Part shown: positions 5,587 through 8,506 of the stretch, piece after piece
Layout: each line of letters begins with the position of its first letter
Position numbering within the stretch: position 1 is the stretch's first letter
Source of the DNA: an uncultured Clostridia bacterium
Lineage (GTDB): Bacteria > Bacillota > Clostridia > Christensenellales > UBA1242
Direction of reading: 5' to 3'
Assembly (NCBI GenBank): GCA_934725745.1
Contig: CAKVCH010000017.1
Span: forward strand, 1-8,506
DNA length: 8,506 nucleotides
Notes under the pieces: generated by a model
The model's input: the letters and a program-made list of their open reading frames with translations, nothing else
Databases searched by the model: none
Told to the model about the DNA's origin: nothing
Position numbers and translations under genes: made by a program

Positions 5587-7308
5587 TTAAACTTTTGCAG
5601 ACTTTTTCTTTCGCTTAAAAAATGTTGCTTGCTCTTCTTTTGTAAAACATCTCAACATTACTAGACTCGCAAGATAGACCGTTGCGCCAACAAAGAACGC
5701 AAAAAGGCTCGCAAAACGAAAACTAACAAAAGCTTCACAAATTTTAAGCGCAACAACTAATGCCCCAGCCATAAAGCCACACGACAAAAGGGGTGCCACA
5801 AGGGCTTGATAGAGAGAAAGATTGATTTTGACAACCTTTCTAAACTGCCACAAATTTATAAAACTCGAAAGGAAATAACAAATGCAATTTGAAATCGCAA
5901 CACCGATTATTCCAAAAAATTTAATCAAAACAACTTCGCACGCAACTTTAATAATAAGTGACACAAGTAAACTCAAAACTGGCACATACGCCTTTCCTAC
6001 CGCTTGCAAAAGTGCGGTCGACATTTGAAGAATTGTAAGATATAACACACTTGAACTTGATAAAACAAGAAGAGTGCTCGCAAGTTTAAATTCCCCGTCG
6101 CACGAAAAACTCCCCGCGTACAAAAGTTGCAAAACATTTTTTGAAAATAGAAGAAAAACAATCACACAAGGAAGAGCAACAATTAAGTTTAATTTTAAAG
6201 TTAATTCCGCCTTTTTTGAAACACCTTCATAATCTTTTTTTGAAAGAGAATACACAAGATAAGGGACAAGCGTCATACAAATTGACACGCTAAATGTTGA
6301 CGGCAAACTAACAAGAGTCCCCACAACGCCCGAGTTTAGTCCAAGTAACCCCGTCGCGAAAAATTTGTCAAACCCCATAGAAAAAAGAAGATTAACAACT
6401 AAAAAACTATCAATAACCATACTTGTAGGCAAAATTACAGACGACAAAATAAAAGGAAGTGCATTCTTAAAAACTTCTTTTACACCTAAAAACCGCAATT
6501 TACATTGATTTTTACGCGTTTTTGCCCCGTTTTGCATCAATTTTGAGTTGTTTTTTGATTCAAAATGTGATTTTAAGGTAAATTTTTGAGTGGGAATTTT
6601 TTTTACAATTGCCTTATTAAGTTCTTTTCTCTCTTTGCCATTTTTAAAACTAAACGAATCAAAATATTCCCTATTTTTCACCCTAAAATAAAGATAGTAA
6701 AAAACAAAAAACAAGCAAGAACTTATTTCCGCTACACTTAAGCCCAATATCGCCCCAAAAGCGCCATATAAAACTCCTTTCCCGATAAAAATCTTTGCCA
6801 AAGTGAGCCCAATTGCGAGTTTAAATAGTTGGTCAATAATAGAAGAAATTGCGCTTGGAGTCATATTTTGCAAGCCTTGAAAATATCCCCTAAATGCGCT
6901 ACTTACGGCGACCGCCACAATAGCTGGCGCAAGCGCCAAATAACAAATATACGCGTCCGCCATTCCTTGCAAACTTGCAATAACTTTTGATAAAAAACAT
7001 AGCCCTACTGCAAGTAGAACTCCAAAAATTGAAAGGGTTATGAGCGTTGACACAAAAAAATTAAAGGCGCCCTTATCATCTTTTTGAGCGACCTTTTTAC
7101 TCACCATTTTAGATGTCGAAACGATAAAAGAGTTTGACACAAAAGTGAGCAAAAAAGCGTAAACAGGAAAAACCAAATAATAAACGCCAATTCCTTTTGC
7201 GCTCAAGACATTGACAAGCGGAATTTTGTAAATTGCGCCAAGCATTTTGCAAATTATTCCGCTTAAACTAAGTATAATCGCCCCGTACACAAAAGATTGT
7301 TTTTTCAT
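5587..7308 (-). CDS. SpoVB/YabM/MurJ-type MOP-family lipid flippase
   Basis: This is a polytopic inner-membrane protein of the MOP (MVF/PST) exporter superfamily. Members flip undecaprenyl-linked precursors of peptidoglycan or other envelope polymers; SpoVB acts in spore cortex formation. The 573 residues hold about fourteen hydrophobic segments. The N-terminal signature (SFVYGAIILSLSGIICKMLG, 5-24) and RGYFQGLQNMTPSAIS (140-155) are typical of the SpoVB/YabM branch. A charged loop of about 68 residues (212-279) separates the two halves; relatives have a shorter one, and residues about 237-275 look like an insertion encoded by repeat-like DNA. The C-terminus is Lys-rich (561-573). The start ATG at 7308 uses AAGGG that lies within the last codons of the upstream regulator gene, and only 3 nt separate the two genes. 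This repeats the Bacillus spoVT-yabM arrangement, so a role in sporulation or envelope biogenesis is inferred. The transported lipid cannot be read from the sequence. Confidence 0.9.
   Translation of the reverse strand: MKKQSFVYGAIILSLSGIICKMLGAIYKIPLVNVLSAKGIGVYYLVFPVYAFLLTFVSNSFIVSTSKMVSKKVAQKDDKGAFNFFVSTLITLSIFGVLLAVGLCFLSKVIASLQGMADAYICYLALAPAIVAVAVSSAFRGYFQGLQNMTPSAISSIIDQLFKLAIGLTLAKIFIGKGVLYGAFGAILGLSVAEISSCLFFVFYYLYFRVKNREYFDSFSFKNGKERKELNKAIVKKIPTQKFTLKSHFESKNNSKLMQNGAKTRKNQCKLRFLGVKEVFKNALPFILSSVILPTSMVIDSFLVVNLLFSMGFDKFFATGLLGLNSGVVGTLVSLPSTFSVSICMTLVPYLVYSLSKKDYEGVSKKAELTLKLNLIVALPCVIVFLLFSKNVLQLLYAGSFSCDGEFKLASTLLVLSSSSVLYLTILQMSTALLQAVGKAYVPVLSLLVSLIIKVACEVVLIKFFGIIGVAISNCICYFLSSFINLWQFRKVVKINLSLYQALVAPLLSCGFMAGALVVALKICEAFVSFRFASLFAFFVGATVYLASLVMLRCFTKEEQATFFKRKKKSAKV
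6509..6547 (-). repeat. Repeat-like segment inside the flippase gene
   Basis: This 39-bp segment resembles 242-282 between gpmI and tpiA. On the minus strand both read CTCAAAA, then a variable stretch, then GGGG, then AAAAACG and GTAAAAA, in the same order and with nearly the same spacing. Here it is translated as part of the charged cytoplasmic loop (about residues 255-267). With two copies of biased composition the relationship is suggestive, not proven. Confidence 0.4.
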
Positions 7309-7311
7309 TTA

Positions 7312-7797
7312 TTAACCCTTTAAAAATGTACTTGCAAATGTGACAAGAAGGTCGATTTGAGCAATTTTGACTTCGTCTTTTTCGTTTAAAAACAACACAG
7401 CGCGCCCCACTTCATAACCGTCACTTTTGAGTGCAAGTATGTACATATATGAAAATCCGTCAATCACCGAATCTTTGTATTGTAGAAGCGGACAAGAAAT
7501 AATTTTATCTATAACGCCATTTAACCCCCCGCCTTTTACGCCCTTACTTGCAACAACTTTTTCTTCGTCGCAAATAACATTTTGTACTCCCACGCTTTCA
7601 AAAATAGTATCACATAAATCGCACGCAAATTCAATTGCGTTGTCTAATTCATAAAATTTTTTCAAAACAATTTCTCTACTATCGTTTATGCACATTTCAA
7701 CAGAACTTCCCGTTTTAATGCCAAGGACTCTTCTCATTTCCTTTGGGATAACAACGCGCCCCAACTCGTCAATTTTTCTAACCATTCCCATTCCCAT
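7312..7797 (-). CDS. spoVT: AbrB-family sporulation regulator, SpoVT-like
   Basis: SpoVT is a DNA-binding transition regulator that adjusts forespore gene expression in endospore formers. The 161 residues (Bacillus SpoVT has 178) contain an N-terminal swapped-hairpin AbrB domain (5-50) with the signature GMVRKIDELGRVVIPKEMRR (4-23) and LGIKTGSSVEM, plus a C-terminal GAF-like domain (about 55-160) as in SpoVT; AbrB itself lacks that domain. Three in-frame ATGs (7797, 7791, 7785) arise from repeated ATGGGA. The first is chosen because AAGGAGA sits about 7 nt upstream of it. The flippase gene follows after 3 nt and takes its ribosome binding site from this gene's 3' end, so the two are an operon. 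The Bacillus gene is forespore-specific, but here an extended -10 of housekeeping type is seen. Orthology with SpoVT is likely but is not proven by length and context alone. Confidence 0.9.
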   Translation of the reverse strand: MGMGMVRKIDELGRVVIPKEMRRVLGIKTGSSVEMCINDSREIVLKKFYELDNAIEFACDLCDTIFESVGVQNVICDEEKVVASKGVKGGGLNGVIDKIISCPLLQYKDSVIDGFSYMYILALKSDGYEVGRAVLFLNEKDEVKIAQIDLLVTFASTFLKG

Positions 7798-7835
7798 AAT
7801 TTTTCTCCTTTTTTCATTAAAATGCCTTTATTTTA

Positions 7836-7844
7836 ATTGTAGCA
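7836..7844 (-). promoter_or_regulatory. Extended -10 promoter element of spoVT
   Basis: TGCTACAAT on the minus strand is an extended -10. The hexamer at the -35 distance (ATTTTT, 7864-7859) is poor, which suits a promoter that relies on the TG element or on an activator. The expected start near 7829 gives a leader of about 30 nt containing AAGGAG. Confidence 0.6.
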
Positions 7845-7882
7845 TATCCAAATTTTCTAAAAATATTTAAACTTTTCAACTA

Positions 7883-7911
7883 TTGACACCAAAATAATCA
7901 AATGTTAGAAT
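7883..7911 (+). promoter_or_regulatory. Strong sigma-70-type promoter of the plus-strand operon
   Basis: TTGACA (7883-7888) is a perfect -35. It is followed by a 17-nt spacer and TAGAAT (7906-7911), preceded by TG at the extended -10 position. Initiation is expected near 7918, leaving about 26 nt before the ATG at 7944. It is the best promoter match in the window and is back-to-back with the spoVT promoter. Confidence 0.8.
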
Positions 7912-7943
7912 ATATATAAATAATCATATTAAAGGGGTCTAAA

Positions 7944-8411
7944 ATGAAAAAATATAATACACTTGAATATCAACAAGATTTTTTAAAGGAAAACGGCTTT
8001 AGTTGGGACGGGAAGTCAAAAATGGATGTCTTTTATAACAAAAACATTGTTAAACTTGACGAAAACGGCAAGACTTTTAACGCTTCACTTGACATTACGC
8101 CAATTCAATTTAGAATTTACGCAGAAAATAGCGCGGGGTCTGCAACAGAGTTTAATTCTAGTTTTTCATTCTATAAAGATTTGTCGAAAGAGTGGATAAC
8201 AAAAAATTGCGAAACATTCCCACGCTCCAAACCTTTTATGCTTGATATGCTAAAATTAAAAAGAGATGCAGTCGCAAGAGAAATTGAGAAAATTCATCCA
8301 ATCGATAAAGAAAAACAAACTAGTCTCAACGAAAATTTGCAAAATGCGATGGTTTATCTTGACGACTTAATTTCAATTGTAAAAGACAACGAGCAAGAAA
8401 GAGAGATGTAA
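7944..8411 (+). CDS. Unrecognised hypothetical protein, first gene of the divergent operon
   Basis: I do not recognise this 155-residue protein. It is soluble in appearance, without a signal peptide or membrane segment. The N-terminal half (about 1-90) has aromatic residues (Trp22, Tyr31, Phe56, Tyr59, Phe74, Phe76, Trp84) in an alternating pattern that suggests a small alpha/beta domain. The C-terminal part (about 97-155) is highly charged and probably helical, with a possible coiled coil broken at HPID (118-121). The start ATG is preceded by AAAGGGG six bases upstream and by a strong promoter. The next gene begins on the base after its stop codon, so the two are translationally linked. Codon use is like that of neighbouring genes, so there is no sign of recent transfer. 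A partner role for the downstream product is inferred from coupling only. Confidence 0.8.
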   Translation: MKKYNTLEYQQDFLKENGFSWDGKSKMDVFYNKNIVKLDENGKTFNASLDITPIQFRIYAENSAGSATEFNSSFSFYKDLSKEWITKNCETFPRSKPFMLDMLKLKRDAVAREIEKIHPIDKEKQTSLNENLQNAMVYLDDLISIVKDNEQEREM

Positions 8412-8506
8412 ATGAGAAAAAACATAACCTACCATTTTGTCGACAATTTCCTATCAAAATTTGGCTTAGTTAACCAAGGGTCCAACCCGTTTAATAGAGT
8501 CAAAAT
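8412..8506 (+). CDS. Unrecognised gene, N-terminal 31 residues (continues beyond window)
   Basis: An ATG immediately follows the TAA of the upstream gene (ATG-TAA-ATG arrangement), and the frame stays open to the window edge. The start of the protein reads MRKNITYHFVDNFLSKFGL, followed by a polar segment with Asn, Gly and Pro. It has no signal peptide and no motif I can identify. The purine-rich AGAAAGAGAG just upstream is a weak ribosome binding site, so expression probably depends on coupling. The fragment is too short for a functional call. Confidence 0.65.
   Translation, partial: MRKNITYHFVDNFLSKFGLVNQGSNPFNRVK

Noticed and set aside
1..8506. CRISPR array, tRNA or rRNA gene, transposase, integrase, riboswitch
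   Set aside because: No regularly spaced repeats, cloverleaf, rRNA-like segment, mobile-element protein or recognisable riboswitch core was seen on either strand.

Overview
The window is AT-rich bacterial DNA with purine-rich Shine-Dalgarno sequences, TTG/ATG starts and a SpoVT plus SpoVB/YabM-type gene pair. This points to a low-GC Bacillota (Firmicutes) genome, most likely a clostridial lineage that is or was spore-forming. Nothing in the window fixes a genus.

Layout. Almost everything lies on the minus strand, read from right to left. From 7797 down to 5587 there is an AbrB-type sporulation regulator (spoVT-like) and, 3 nt later, a MOP-family lipid flippase of the SpoVB/YabM/MurJ type. 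From 5410 to 4947 lies a nucleoside (guanine-type) deaminase whose frame is broken by a single base. From 4755 to 3838 lies a tRNA-dihydrouridine synthase, with a promoter that abuts its start codon and an intrinsic terminator over its stop codon. A very AT-rich unrecognised gene follows (3742-3173). The left third is a lower-glycolysis operon: pgk (3023-1839), gpmI (1829-303) and the 5' end of a probable tpiA (219-1, cut by the window edge). On the right, a strong divergent promoter drives a plus-strand pair of unrecognised genes (7944-8411, and 8412 onward, cut by the edge).

How the parts work together. Pgk, GpmI and TpiA catalyse linked steps of the triose part of glycolysis and are very probably co-transcribed from one promoter that has a palindrome at its predicted start site. 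SpoVT and the flippase form a conserved regulator/envelope pair also known from Bacillus (spoVT-yabM). The deaminase and Dus are single-gene housekeeping units. The plus-strand pair is the least explained part of the window.

The points most worth a second look are the one-base frameshift in the deaminase, the apparently leaderless dus transcript, a diverged repeat found both between gpmI and tpiA and inside the flippase gene, the atypical sequence of the TpiA fragment, and the unrecognised divergent operon. I found no CRISPR array, tRNA, rRNA, transposase or clear new defence system.
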